A DNA stretch of 64,000 nucleotides from Mortierella sp. BCC40632 (GCA_011634665.1 WAEK01000006.1:763001-827000); one strand, 5' to 3'. Counted from the first letter of the stretch, positions 11,667-23,830 are shown. A program made the numbers and translations. The notes: generated by a model from the letters alone, not told the origin.

Positions 11667-13342
11667 ATGAAGGCCTCTTTTTTGGTCCTGGCATTCCTTA
11701 GTGCCACGGCAGCATTTGCCACCCCAGTCACCAAGCGTGCAGTCAGTAACAGTGAAAAAGCTGTCATCGGTTATTTTGAACCACTGCATGGCTTTCCCAT
11801 TGACAAGCTTGACTTTAGCAAGTACACGCATATTAACTAGTAAGTATCTTTCTTCTCTTGCTTACCATAGCAGCGGCTCCAATAAGTCTTCTGTTACACG
11901 TTGTCATTTTCTAACCGCGATTTCAATCTCGAATAGTGCATTCGGCTATATGTGGAAGGGTGCGCCAGACCCATATGTGGTCTATATCGACCATGCTGTC
12001 GAGGGTCCCAAGATCAAGGAGATTGTGAGGCGTGGCCATGCCAATGGCGTCAAGGTTATAATGTCGATCGGTGGCTGGTACGGCTCTCAGACCTTTTCAG
12101 AAGTGGCCGCGGACCCAGTCCGTCGCAAAAAGTGGATTGAGAGTGCCATGGTGTTCCTTCGCCCAAATACTTTGGGCGATGATGTTCTTATCCCTAACGG
12201 CTGGAACATGGATGTAAGAAAGAAAATACAGAATCCTGGGCTCTGTTCAACAATTATTCGGCAAAAGACAATGAGAAAGAATCAACCTACTAATGCTACA
12301 TCCCTCTGCCACAATCTTCTACGTTTCCAACCTTGTATAGGGTCTTGACATTGACTGGGAGTATCCGGGACGAAGAGGCGCGCTCTGCAACACTTTTACT
12401 CCAAAGGACACGGAAAATTATCTCCTGCTACTCCAGGAAACGCGCGCCCAAATGGATCTCGAGTTCCCCAACAACCACAAGACCATCACCTCGGCCGTCT
12501 CCGTCGTCCCCTGGACTGGAGAGAGCGGTGCCGCTCTCACAGATGTGCGTGCCTTCGTCCCTGTCTTTGACTGGCTCAACATCATGGTCTACGATGTCCA
12601 CGGACCTTGGTATGAATCAACAGGTCCCAACGCTCCATTGTATACTTCCCCTCCACCCGGAGAGCCTTTTTCTGCCGACCAAGCCCTTCGGACTTGGTCT
12701 TCTGCCGGATGGCCCCAGGAGAAGATTGCGCTGGGTACGCCCTTTTATGGTCGTGCCTTTACTGCCTTGGTCAACATGAATACTCGAAATCCGATTTCGC
12801 AGTATGCCCCACACACAATGGTGGCCCCGAAAGGTGGACCTTCCGACTCCAATGCCACCTTCCCCCTGTGTGATGAAGGAGCACAGTTCTGGGGGTTCTG
12901 GAACTGGGGCGAGATCCGTGAGCACATTTTGGTTGATTCCTTGACGGAGCCCGTGAGTGGATGGAAGAGACACTACGACAACACAACCAAGACACCATGG
13001 TTGTTCCGCGAATCTGACAATATGTTTGTAAGCTACGACGATCCTAGCTCGATGTCTCTCAAGGTTGATTTTGCAAGAAACCATGGGTTCAAGGGACTCT
13101 TTATGTGGGAAGCTCAAATGGATTACAAGGACGAGTTGCTGACGGTCCTGAACCAGATCCACTGTTCGACCAAAGAGTGTGTGTGTCAAGGAGTTGCAGC
13201 TTGGGAGACGACCAAGGTTTATGCTCGGCCAAATGCCAAGGTCACTTTTGGTGGACGACTCTGGGCCAGCAAATGGTGGACTCGTGGCGAGCAGCCAAAG
13301 ACTGTCGATTGGGGTGCCTGGAAGGATCTTGGTGTTTGTTAG
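11667..13342 (+). CDS. Secreted chitinase: GH18 plus C-terminal CBM5/12-type module
   Basis: Exons 11667-11839, 11937-12213 and 12341-13342 give 483 residues. The signal peptide (MKASFLVLAFLSATAAFA) is followed by a possible TKR processing site. The GH18 SxGG motif is present as MSIGGW. The catalytic DxxDxDxE motif reads DGLDIDWE (D150 to E157) and is completed only by joining exons 2 and 3, which confirms that splice. Further GH18 strands include LGTPFYGRAF and GLFMWEAQMD. The last 50 or so residues contain ASKWWTRGEQP, typical of the chitin-binding CBM5/12 fold, after a short Cys-containing linker (CSTKECVC). By family knowledge it hydrolyses beta-1,4 bonds inside chitin; the upstream GH20 enzyme would finish the oligomers. 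Its cell-wall versus nutritional role cannot be told from sequence. Confidence 0.95.
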
Positions 13343-13430
13343 ATGAACGAGATGTTATGTGTGAATAGAAAGACGACTTGTCTAATAGTGCAACATGGAA
13401 ACAGAGAAAGCTTGAGGCTCCAGTCTTAGG

Positions 13431-13468
<38 letters not shown>

Positions 13469-13954
13469 AATGCGCGAGAAATTCCACTCTTGAAGCTTAT
13501 TTATCGCTCTTGCCTTGATTGCAGGCCTTTGACTAGTTTCCCCCTTGTTGCATGGGGCGCAATCTACTCATCCCAGAAGCATCCATTCAGAGAGGGTAAA
13601 GGATGAAGCATCATTCATGAGACACTTCTGCATTTGGTGGACGAATGCATCTGCATGTGGCTTTGGGCCTCTCTTCCTGAGCTTCTTCCAGCCTCTGAAA
13701 GAGTCCAAGAGGATGAACACGAGACTGATAAAACTGATGTAGGTTGATGTTTAATCAAATTCAACTTTATCAAGGTCTATCAGGCAGGACACCATTTAAA
13801 AAAATAATAAAGGGCCTGCCTTTCCGGTCTCCCTCTCCAGTCCCAAAGCCAAGTCGGTCGCCTTTCTTCTGCTCCACTCTGCTATTTTACACTCGGCTAC
13901 GTCTCACATCCTATCCTCTGTACCATCCACTCTATCTATCTACAGAACCAAACC
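13343..13954. other. Intergenic region, GH18 to aspartic protease
   Basis: A 36-base poly-A run (13431-13466) lies 90 bp after the chitinase stop. The remainder is the upstream region of the protease gene, with a CT-rich stretch at 13820-13945 just before its ATG. No other gene was seen. Confidence 0.6.
13431..13466. repeat. Poly-A tract
   Basis: A 36-base A homopolymer downstream of the chitinase gene on the coding strand. Confidence 0.9.
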
Positions 13955-15859
13955 ATGACGCTACTTCGGTTCATGTCCACCGATCGAGCAATCCAACTCC
14001 TTTTGGCCTCGGTTCTCGTCTTTTTTCTAACGAATGCCATAACGCAATGGAGTCAGTGTTTTGCCTTTCCGCTCCAGTCTCCTTCTCCACCAGGAAGATC
14101 CACATCTGCGCCTACGTCTTTGCCAATTTTACAACAAGGGGACATTCAGAACGCTGACCTTGATCTACCTGACATTTCCTCAGTCTTTGTTAAGGACCCA
14201 ACCTTGACCACCTCGAGTCCGATCCGATTCCCACTCCAACACAGAGAGATCCCTGCCTCACACATGAGTACTCTTGCTCAGTTCAAACCTCATCTTGTGG
14301 TCGAAGACCCTACACTGCACCCTTGGTCATCCGTATCCACCCAATCGTTGCATTTGGAACAACGGGAGGTCACAGAGTCTTGGAATAACCCTTTGACGCA
14401 TCCATCCATTGACTTGGCCCTGACCGAGATCCCCAAGTCGTACGGGTACACTGCCACCTTCTCTATCGGAACCTTACTCATGAATGACACCCATAAAGAC
14501 GCGATCGAGACGATTACAACAGAGTTTGATCTACTAGTGGACACAGGCTCTGGTCTTGTGGTCGTTACTTCGAGCTCTTGTTCGGATCCCGAATGTATCC
14601 AAGTTCAGAATCGATTCGACTGTCAAGCCTCGATCACTTGTCGCCCACACCATCCGTCGTCTTTGACCAATACCCATCCTGGACAAGGAATGAAAAACTG
14701 GAGAGTTCAGGATGATGTCAATAGGCACAACCAAGGAGAACTCAAAAGCAAAGGGAGTAGGTGGTTCCAGGTCTACGGAGATGGAACAATCGCCAATGGT
14801 ACCTTAGTCCTTGACTCGATTCGGTTCCCACTCAATGTCTCTTCACAGACTCAAGCTTTCACTTCACCCTCGCTTTCTTCTACCATCCCTGTCACCACTC
14901 AATCAACACTGGGACAGATCGAGGTCAAAAACCAACCAATCCTAGTTGTCGACCAACCCGGTCTGTTCCTCTTCAAATCTTATGGACCAGGGATGGACGG
15001 TATTGCTGGTCTTAGTCTTGGCGTTCCTGGGATCGAACCCACCCTCCTCCATAACCTCCAGTCGCTTCAGGAACCCCAGTTCTCACCATTGTCGGCGCCA
15101 GGGTTTCCGAAGCAATCATTTATGAGTCTTTGGCTCCGTGAGGATAGCAACTTTACGCGCGGTCATGGTGGGGAGCTTCTCATCAATGCTGTGGACCGAT
15201 CTCGATTCCAAGGACCTATTCACTGGAATAAGCGTGGACCTAGTGCAGTAGATTGGTCCATTTCTCTCGACGGTGGTATTTCTCTATCCTTTCCAGCTAC
15301 ACAGAATAGTACCTTGGAAGTTATTACCATTTTGGCCCCATCCTTTCCCACATCGAGTACTTTTTCCTATCCTACCACTCCACCACCGTTCACGGGTTCC
15401 GAATTTGCTGTCATCGACTCGGGTTCTGCAGGGATCTACTTTCAAAAACCTCTTTACCATGCTTTGTTTGAGGCTTTGCCTGGTGCTCGTCAGCTATTGA
15501 ACGGGTACTGGCGCGTTCCCTGTACGGGCACGGCCGAACTCCAGTTTGGGATTGGCTCTCATGTCTATTCTATTCCCTATATGGATTGGGTCAAGCCTTT
15601 GAATGAGAGCGTCACCATTGGACCCTTCCGCCCTCATTCTCGCCCTCACTCTGACTCTAATTCCAACTTTGTCTTTGAAAAAAGCAGCAGTGCAGGTGAT
15701 GACCTCGAATGGCCCAAGGAACCCATGTGCCAGGCAAGGATCTATGGAAGCTCACCTGGTCCTATCCTTTTGGGAACCACTTTCTTGAAAACAGTCTACA
15801 CTATCTTTGATTTTTCGGAGCCAGGGTTTGAGCGAATCGGGTTTGCTTCTTTGAGATAG
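13955..15859 (+). CDS. Pepsin-like aspartic protease (family A1)
   Basis: Single exon, 634 residues. A hydrophobic segment near residues 10-27 (IQLLLASVLVFFLTNAI) is a signal peptide or signal anchor, so the protein should be secreted, vacuolar or membrane-tethered. A propeptide-like stretch of about 150 residues precedes the catalytic domain. The first catalytic Asp lies in VDTGSG near residue 196, and the second in VIDSGSAG near residue 487. A flap-like YGDGT motif sits between them, and the C-terminus (ERIGFASLR) matches the last strand of A1 proteases. The Cys-rich loop after the first Asp (SCSDPEC..DCQ..TC) is common in fungal and plant members. At 634 residues it is longer than pepsin-type enzymes (about 400) because of N-terminal and inter-lobe insertions. 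No GPI signal is obvious. Substrate unknown. Confidence 0.93.
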   Translation: MTLLRFMSTDRAIQLLLASVLVFFLTNAITQWSQCFAFPLQSPSPPGRSTSAPTSLPILQQGDIQNADLDLPDISSVFVKDPTLTTSSPIRFPLQHREIPASHMSTLAQFKPHLVVEDPTLHPWSSVSTQSLHLEQREVTESWNNPLTHPSIDLALTEIPKSYGYTATFSIGTLLMNDTHKDAIETITTEFDLLVDTGSGLVVVTSSSCSDPECIQVQNRFDCQASITCRPHHPSSLTNTHPGQGMKNWRVQDDVNRHNQGELKSKGSRWFQVYGDGTIANGTLVLDSIRFPLNVSSQTQAFTSPSLSSTIPVTTQSTLGQIEVKNQPILVVDQPGLFLFKSYGPGMDGIAGLSLGVPGIEPTLLHNLQSLQEPQFSPLSAPGFPKQSFMSLWLREDSNFTRGHGGELLINAVDRSRFQGPIHWNKRGPSAVDWSISLDGGISLSFPATQNSTLEVITILAPSFPTSSTFSYPTTPPPFTGSEFAVIDSGSAGIYFQKPLYHALFEALPGARQLLNGYWRVPCTGTAELQFGIGSHVYSIPYMDWVKPLNESVTIGPFRPHSRPHSDSNSNFVFEKSSSAGDDLEWPKEPMCQARIYGSSPGPILLGTTFLKTVYTIFDFSEPGFERIGFASLR

Positions 15860-15915
15860 TCTCCTCTCCAACCTCTGACGCGTCCACCTCATCCCACAAA
15901 GAGAAATAACTCCAC

Positions 15916-15921
15916 AATAAA
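15916..15921 (+). terminator. AATAAA polyadenylation signal after the protease gene
   Basis: AATAAA lies 57 bp after the protease stop codon, in the 315-bp convergent region (15860-16174) shared with the 3' end of the PARP-Deltex gene. This convergent spacer also holds short A-runs and no gene. Confidence 0.5.
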
Positions 15922-16174
15922 TACCTTTTTTATTGCAACCTTTTTTCTTTTATCATCGCCATCATTGGTACCTCCAGCAAAGACTTGACCGCTATTCGGC
16001 CGTTACTGCTCCAAACAGGAAAAAAAAAAAAAAGGAATCATAAAGAGTCAAAGAATGAGGAACGCGACTAGATGATTTAGCTAAAATTAAAGACATGAAG
16101 AGGATGAATAGGAGGGGAAGGAAGTTGTGGACTCTTTAAAAGAAAAAGAAAAAGAGAAAAAAAAAGAACTAAAA

Positions 16175-19100
16175 TCAAGGTCGGAAGAGTAGAGGTTGGT
16201 CATCATAAAAGAGACGCCTCAAAGATTCCTCGGCGGCTAATTCCTCCACAAGCTCTGCTGGCAAAACAACATCGCTTGGTATATTTAGCATCATATACTG
16301 AGCAAGTTCTTGTTCCCGTATTTGTGCTCGTGCTCTTGCCTCTGCAGCAGCTCCTGATCGCGAAATGGCTGGACCAGGTCTTGTTGTTGACGATTGACTG
16401 AGATTATCAACAGGTTCCTCCGATACAACAACCTCCTTTGGCATACTTAGGATCAGAGAATCTAATCCCATGGCAACCCCTTTCTGGTCAATCTCTTGCC
16501 AACAGTTACTCTCAAAGTTTGGAGCCGGGAACCCATGTTGGCCGTTAAACGATGTTCTCAGATGAATCCCGTTCCAGACAACCACATTATCCTGGTTTCG
16601 AGTGATTGATGTTCCATGTCGGAACAAATGCCCATAGAAATATGCCGTGATCAACCGAATCATCAACAGTGGCCCCAGCCGGGCTGTAAAAGGTACAATC
16701 GCATATCGAGTGTCACTTTGTACCGAGATCATCTGCGGCTGAGAACCAAATCCTGTGTGAGATGACGACTCTGTCGCCCGTGGGTTCGGGATTTCGTGTG
16801 TTGGTGTAGAGATAAAGACAAAGTAACAGCAAAGACGAGGATCAAAGCTGTAGGCCAACACTCCATCAGGCATGGGTCCAAGCTTGATCGGCTTTCCTTG
16901 AAAAATGTTTTTAGCAGCGCCCGCCCGAAGCCCAGTTCCGCACATTGTGTTGCACATTGGGCACTTGAGTTGTGAGTCCTTGATCTTGAACCATTCGGTA
17001 ATACAAGTCTCATGAAAACAGTGTCTGCAGCTCTTGAGTTTCACTACAGGCTCTGATTCACTCTTCGTCTCGCTAGTATCTTTGTCGCCCTTATTATCAT
17101 TTGACCCTTTTGCTTCGGATGCCGGCTTTGACTCTGGGACTTCAAGAAAATCCTGACAAATCGGGCACTCAGCCTTTGGTGCGTCTATTAGGGGCTGCTT
17201 TGATGTGGAAGTTGAAGCCGTAGTCGAGGCTTTTGTTGATTTTTTGTCATCATCCGAAAGAAACATGTGTGGTTCCGCAGGGACAAAGAGGGCTTTCATC
17301 ATATCTTGACCCATTGCTTCCAACTCCTTCTGCCTTGCTTCCCGATTAAATACTACAGTGCCAAATCGGCTTTGCAGTCCTTGTGTGGCCCTGAGGATCA
17401 TAGGATCTATCTGGTCCCATTGCTCCTGGGTCATAGTCTGGTCGCCTTCGTTTGATTGTGAAGTATTTGAAGAAGGCTGTTGTTGGGTCCTTGAGTTTTG
17501 TCTAATTCGTCGCTCCTTCTCCGAAAGGATCCATGCCAGGTAGTCGCTCATCCAAAAGAGTTTCTGGCTTGGTAGTCTCGTTCTTGGATGAATAGGCCAG
17601 AACTTGGATGAGGCGACAACATCTTTAAATATCCTTGCAGGAGGAAAATCCCACCATTCCTTCGGTCCCGAGTACTTGGCCATGATGGATGATTGAATGT
17701 TGTCCAGCTGGGTCAAGTTATAGACCTCATCCATTTCTCCTAAAACGTCACGCGAAATGTTGTTCATCAAAGTGGACGGCAAGAGCAGCTCGACCACAAC
17801 CTGGGGCCAGATCTGAACTGTTTGCATCGCGAGCTCCGTGTTGACCATCCTAAACTCCTCGATTAAACTGCTGGGCTTATTCCTAAGGTCTCTCATCTCC
17901 TGCGCAGCCTCCTCTGCCCAACGGTTAACCTCAGCCATTGACGTGGAAAGGGCCATCTCCTTTGCGGTAATCCGACAATTTCTCGCTTGATCATTAGTCG
18001 TACCACGTTCACTGGCGACCCAGGCAGTAAATTCTTCGATCTCCTTTTCAAGCTCCTTTTGAAGCAGGAGTAACTGCCGTCCTTTGATGATTTCCTCCTC
18101 ACTCCAATATCTGAACTCAGCCTTCTTCTGATGGTAGAGAGTCTCGAGCTCCTTGAATCGTTGTTCGAGAGGATGGATAACAAGACGAGCATCATGACTC
18201 ATGATTTGTGGATCCCGTCCTTGTTGAATAGCAGTCGCAGCTACAAGTTGGACGAATCTTTCGATCTCGGCCTTGGTAGCTAATCCTTCTTGATCGATCT
18301 GCTCGAGCTCAACCATTGATGTACCTAAGAGTTGATTGAGCTTTTCTACGTTTGGAATAGTGGCTACTTCATCGGAGATCTTTTTCTTTCGAATAGTATG
18401 ATTGCCCTTTTTGGTCAGAGCGGTGAGATCAATCTGATCTCGGCGACTGCGAATGATCTTGGCCGTGGTTATTAGGTTGGACATGGTTAATTCCGCGTAT
18501 TGAAAATAGCGATCAGCGCCAGTCGTGTCTTTGAAATGCAATGCCCACACGGTGCGCCCTGGATAGCGAATAGAGCGGAGTCGGACTTTACTATTGGCCT
18601 GGACGTCAAAGGCTATGGATGCCATGTAGGCGACATCTTGATCTCCGTCATGCCAATCCAAGGTCGGTTGCGTATCGTTGAGATCCTTGGGAGTAGGAAC
18701 AGTACGGCTTAGCAAAAAATCGCTAGCGTTATGTGAGTAGATAGGTCTGCTACCGTAGAGGACCGTGTGTGTGCTCAGACGGAAGAAGCTGCTTGGGCTA
18801 TTGGTCGCCTTGAAGTTGATGACGCAGAGGGGGAGGATCTGTGATTTTTCAAATCTATGAACAAGGAAAGAAAACAACAAAGGAGGATGGGCAGAGTAGA
18901 CGATGTGGAAGTGCCTATTAGTTGTCATAGTCTGAGAACTTTTCGTGCCTCGAGACCTGCCTTGACTGGAAGGGATACCGAAACTGTCCAAGCGGTTCCG
19001 AGCAAAGAAGGAAAAGAGTGAGGTCGTCAAGGTTCGCTTACACTATCCATTCCTTGAAGCTATCGTGCTCCACTGCAGAATCGAATCCCGCTGGTAGAAA

Positions 19101-19805
19101 ATATGAGCTCGTGGCCAGTTTCCGTCGGTGCTTCTCGAAGGACTCCACTAGAACTCGTCCGAGGATGACACAGCAGAGCACAATCGAGTATTCCTGATTC
19201 ATCGAATACTGCAAGTCTACATACTGCATGCATTTTTCGATCGAATCCGAAAAGTAGACACCTTTGCCATAGTTGGCGCGAACTGTCAGCCGAGGGTCGA
19301 GCCCGTTCATTAGAATCGAGTCTACACGGAGTTTGTGTGTTCCGTGAAAGAGTATCTCATCTCGAAAAATCTCTGCAGGTGTGGCTGTATTGTCTAAAGG
19401 CTTGCCGTTCACTTTTGCCTCTGCGACATGAGTATCGAAATCTTGCTGAGCGAGCTGGCGTCGAAGAGCTTTCTCAGCCTGATACCGCTTCCAGACGACG
19501 GGGTTCCTGAGTACGCGGACGCTCTGTATATCGTAATCTGCCCGGCATCGCGTGTGCCCATAAAATGCCTTTGCAACAAGCGTGCATAAATCGGGGTATG
19601 TCTTTGGGTCCAGATCCAGTAGCTTGACGGGACCCTCAGGATAATGCGTCGGTATAGATGCTGGATGTGGTTCGAATTTGGCAACTCCTGTCGAAGGTGG
19701 AAAGATAGGCAAGCTTGGTGCCTGGTCGATTTCTGGAGGGGAGTTTTCGAAAAACTTCTTGAAGTGGTCGGAGAATTCGGTCATGGGTTGCTGTAGGGAG
19801 TCCAT
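16175..19805 (-). CDS. PARP catalytic domain - RING - Deltex C-terminal domain fusion
   Basis: Minus-strand exons 19805-19042 and 18854-16175 (intron 187 nt, GTAAGC..CATAG, phase 2) give 1,147 residues. Residues about 75-275 form a PARP catalytic domain: H154 in FHGTH, Y184 in YGKGVYFSD and E252 in KEWIVF, i.e. an H-Y-E triad. The last PARP strand (EWIVFEKSQILP) exists only after splicing, which supports one gene. A beta-rich region of unknown family and a coiled-coil-like region follow. A RING starts at C818 (CPICQDF), has a Lys/Ser/Glu-rich insert of about 43 residues, then CRHCFHETC and CPMC at 886. Directly after it comes a DTC domain (GTGLRAG; VVVWNGIHLRT with H1019; GFPAPNFESN). Deltex RING-DTC proteins are ubiquitin ligases whose DTC domain binds ADP-ribose or NAD+. 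The chain probably ADP-ribosylates and ubiquitylates in the cytosol or nucleus. A (CT)n tract on the coding strand lies just upstream. Confidence 0.88.
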
Positions 19806-19913
19806 CCTTGTCTGGTGGCAGTAGGCAGTCCAGGCCTGAGGAAATGTTGGGCGAATGTAACAAGAGGATGTTTTTTATTTGACAAAACGCTATGAAGGTA
19901 TAGCAGAAATAGA

Positions 19914-20060
<147 letters not shown>

Positions 20061-20313
20061 TGAGCAGAGAAGAAAGCATTAGCAAGAATGTGAAGAGTGG
20101 ATTGTGCAGCCCAGGTAACATGAGTGATGCGTCTGTGATGCGGTACCAAACTGTGGCCTGATGCAATGCGCCTGATGCAATGCCGACGAAATGAGACAAA
20201 GGGGGGCGCGGAAGGTAAAGCGGCAGAGAAGCGCTTTGCCACCCACGCGCAGCGGCTCACTTTATTTGACCCCGGCGCACTGCCTCACTCTGTTAAGGGC
20301 CTTCTGAGCTACC

Positions 20314-20327
20314 CAATCGGCCAATCG
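20314..20327. promoter_or_regulatory. Tandem CCAAT boxes
   Basis: Two CCAAT pentamers 9 bp apart (CCAATCGGCCAATC) lie about 500 bp upstream of the minus-strand PARP-Deltex start. CCAAT pairs bind the HAP/NF-Y complex in fungi. The assignment to this gene is inference from position only. Confidence 0.35.
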
Positions 20328-21575
20328 TCAACTCAAAAAGTGAGCAGGGGTCCGTGTGAGCAATATTGCTGCGGATTGGGGGTATCGAGCCATACTTTTT
20401 TTCTAGGACAATGGACACCCTCAGGACGCCGACCCTAAGCCCGTATATCCGCGCGTTCAAGCACTAGTTTCTAGCGATTCTCAAAATCTATCCAAATTAT
20501 CGACTCGATTTGACTCTGTCAGGCGGTTTAAGTTGTTTAGGGTATGTACAGTACAATGAGAAAGGATACGCCGGATGGCAATAGTATAATAGTTGTCACT
20601 TGCCCGTATCAATTTCCACATTCAGCTGCCCTGAAAAGAACTAATGGTGCTAGGTTCGATTGCTTGGTTGAATCGAGGCTTTTTTTTTTTTTTTTTTTTA
20701 AATAAAAAAAGTCTTCTAATGCTTAATCTGTCACCTATGCAAACCTTGGAAAGCTTGTTTTGACTACACCACCCTACTCTCGAACAAACTAAAGGGATAC
20801 AGAGACAAAAGACAAGCCTTGGTCATCTTTTATGTCGTCCTAGCTGAATAGAACTCTCTTCTACACCCTATTTTACTAGATTTGTTATGGCAATTCCGTC
20901 CAACGTCTCCACAGGGTCACAGCCTAAATATGTGAAAGAGGCTATTGAATGGGATATTGCAGGAGACAATTACCATTAATCATAGAAACTGGAAAGGTTA
21001 CTACACCTTGAAGTCGCCCACTAGCATCCCAGGGGTTGGATTTGAAAACCAGCTGCATTTGCTCCATCATGTCCTTCCGGATGTAGCCAATGTGAAGTTT
21101 CTAAAGCACAGTTTGAAGTTGGATAATCCTTGCCAATCAAGGTTTTCATCCCAGGAACATTGTCCCAATCCTGGATTGACCCATGGCTGCATCAAGCGAG
21201 TCGCACATATGGTGACCAGTCGATATTGTAAAGTCTGGGGTGGTTACATTCATGCAGCAGCCTCACGATTAACATCGCATTCGGACGTTCAGCCGTGCAA
21301 AGTCGATCTCAGCTGAGCGAGGCTCAAGATCTGTATTGAGAGATGGTGGTATGTAAGATTATCCCTGGAGTCGACCTTAGTATGAGCAGAAAAGGAGTCA
21401 ACGCCAGTATCAACCTTTTGATACTGTTCAAATGCAATCGCCATCTCGTATGACAGGCGGTGTTGGGATTGTCACGATCTTGTCAAGGTGTTCTTGACAG
21501 TGTTCGTGCTGTTGGGGTGCAGGGATGCTAAATAGTTGGAATTGTTTGTACTCAAGCGCGTCAACACAAGGCAAG

Positions 21576-21851
21576 CAACTGTAGCTGAACTGTAACTGAA
21601 CTGTAGCTGAACTGTAGCTGAAATGTAGCTGGTGTGCTGGTCAGGTGCTGAACTGTGGCTGAACTATAGCTGAAATGTAGCTGAACTGTAGCTGAAATGT
21701 AGCTGATGTGCTGAAATGGTGCTGAAATGGTGCTGATGTGCTGAAATGTTGCTGGTCAGGTGCTGAACTGTGGCTGAACTGTAGCTGAACTGTAGCTGAA
21801 ATGGTGCTGAAATGGTGCTGGTGTGCTGAAATGGTGCTGGTGTGCTGAAAT
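21576..21851. repeat. 12-bp minisatellite with a higher-order repeat
   Basis: The core unit is close to GCTGAACTGTA with variants GCTGAAATGTA and GCTGAAATGGT, repeated for about 275 bp. A larger block beginning GGTCAGGTGCTGAACTGTGG occurs twice, about 112 bp apart, so a second level of duplication is present. The minus-strand open frame across it is a by-product of the repeat. Confidence 0.85.
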
Positions 21852-23820
21852 TCAACACATCAGCAATCAATCAGCTCAACAAGCCAAGGCCATTCATCTC
21901 CGCTGCCATGTTCGTATTGCAACCATGAGTGCTAGACAGCCAAAGACTTGTTGATGCATAGTGAAAGTTTGCGGCACTGATGGCAATATCGGTGTCAAGC
22001 GAAGGCATGACGAAGAGCTTACTGTTCTATGTGGTCGGAAACATAACAGGCATCCGCTATCTGAAGGTGCTATTAGAGCCAGAACCCAGCCATAACAGGA
22101 AGACATAGTGTTATTCTACCAGAGCACCAACCCTGGGATACTATCATGTGCACCATAAATGTAGTAGATAGGCGGATGGGCGGTGGAAGGAGACTAACCT
22201 TTGATTCCAACAAACTTCTTAGACCCTCAAAACCTCACTGAACTTCTCAACTGATAGATATAGACAGAAGCTATTCATTTGATATCGGAATATGAGCTAG
22301 CTGCCAAACACTATGCCCGCCAGAGGATGCAGAGCCTTCACTATTGCTCTAATAGAATCAAGGAACTCGTGGTTTGATCCTCTCTAGTCATTCTCATGAT
22401 ACCACAGTTGGTTCACAGGAAGTAAGCAAATCAATCAACTCCAGATAGTCCTTGCCTGTAAGAAAAACTGCAATTCACTCATATTACGCAACAAGCGACA
22501 GCAAAAACAAACTGTATAGTCTTAGTTTAGTGAGTGGCAGAGAGTATTCCAACTAAACTGATTCCTCGTAGTAGTAGTACAAATAGGTGAAACAAACGGC
22601 TACGGATTGGAGATGGCTGAAAAAGGAATAGTGATGAACGGATGGAGCTAGTTGGCGAAAGGGAGAGTATTGACGAGTCAAAGGGAGTGCTCGTTGCCAC
22701 CTCCATCTAATTTAACCCCTCTAAAGACTCTAAAAAGAATCACTAAAAAGAAAAACTAGGATTGCTTTTTATGTCACTCAGACACCCAGTACTCGGCAAT
22801 CCTTGGTGATAATAGTTTGGGCTCCAGTCAACTGCGACATTGCCCTACTTCTTTTGAGTGATCGCCCCTCACTGGAAGGTGCATCAATTGCTTGCAATTG
22901 ACTGCGCAAAGTTCCCCAATAATCTAAACCTTTCGCTCTTTATACCACCTGGGGTATCCTCGATCCTTTTTATTGGACCTGTTTGTCGTTTGATAAAGAG
23001 ACTGTGGCTATGTCGTTGTGATAGTTTTAATGTCACCCCTCTCCAGACTATCGCTCCTTCGCCTGACCGTGGCGGGACATTTATTCAAGCTGGACTCTTT
23101 TTTTTTTTTTGGGAGGGGGCTAATATCGCCCTCGATCACCCCAATCATGCTAGTAGGACACGCCGGATGACGAGGAGGAAAGTTACGAGATCAACATGAG
23201 ATATAAAGTGGCTAGAGTGACCAATGAGTTCGAACATGTGCCGAGTGCTTTGGGCAGCCGAGGAAGGCACGGTCGCGCCGTGTTGTTGAGGGAAGAGTGG
23301 TTCGAGTACATGGGGTAATGGGGTGTACAAATACGCGGTGCAATCCATCCTAACTCAGCCAAACGATCAGGTCCCATGATTTTACCGCAGCTGTGTGCAT
23401 TGTGATAGCACGGGACCGAGTGCACTCTTACCAGCTGATCGTTGTACGCCAGGGCAATTTACCAGCAGGGATCGTCGCAGGGAAATGGCTGATCAGAATA
23501 CAGAGCCTGACTCTTAGGCATGAAGGAGCCTGTGCGTTTTTCCCGACATGGTCTGTCCCAAAGCTTGTCCTTGCATGTTCATCATTTGGCTCACTAATCC
23601 GCTTGTGCTGGCTTACCCTACCACTAGCAGTTTATGTCGACTGTGCGTACGAAATCCAGCCGCCTTGAAAGGAGAAAACAAAAAGAAGGAACCTGTAGTT
23701 GACCCAGGCAGATCTCGAATATGGGAGTAAAGCAAAAAGCCCGGAGCTTATGCGCATGAACATGAAGCAATCTGGCTGTAGGAAGTCTGGCATAGCCCAG
23801 GTCAGATAGGAGGCATCGGC

Positions 23821-23830
23821 AATATAAACC
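23821..23830 (+). promoter_or_regulatory. TATA-like box of the I9-like gene
   Basis: AATATAAACC lies about 105 bp upstream of the ATG at 23935 and is followed by a CT-rich leader. The spacing matches the GH20 and GH18 promoters in this window. Confidence 0.6.

Noticed and set aside
20945..21316. 123-codon plus-strand frame
   Set aside because: It begins at an ATG but has no promoter, domain or splice partner, and its composition is not convincing. The opposite strand is equally suggestive of an old relic.
21664..21870. Minus-strand Ser/Thr/His/Gln-rich frame
   Set aside because: It is a by-product of the 12-bp minisatellite.
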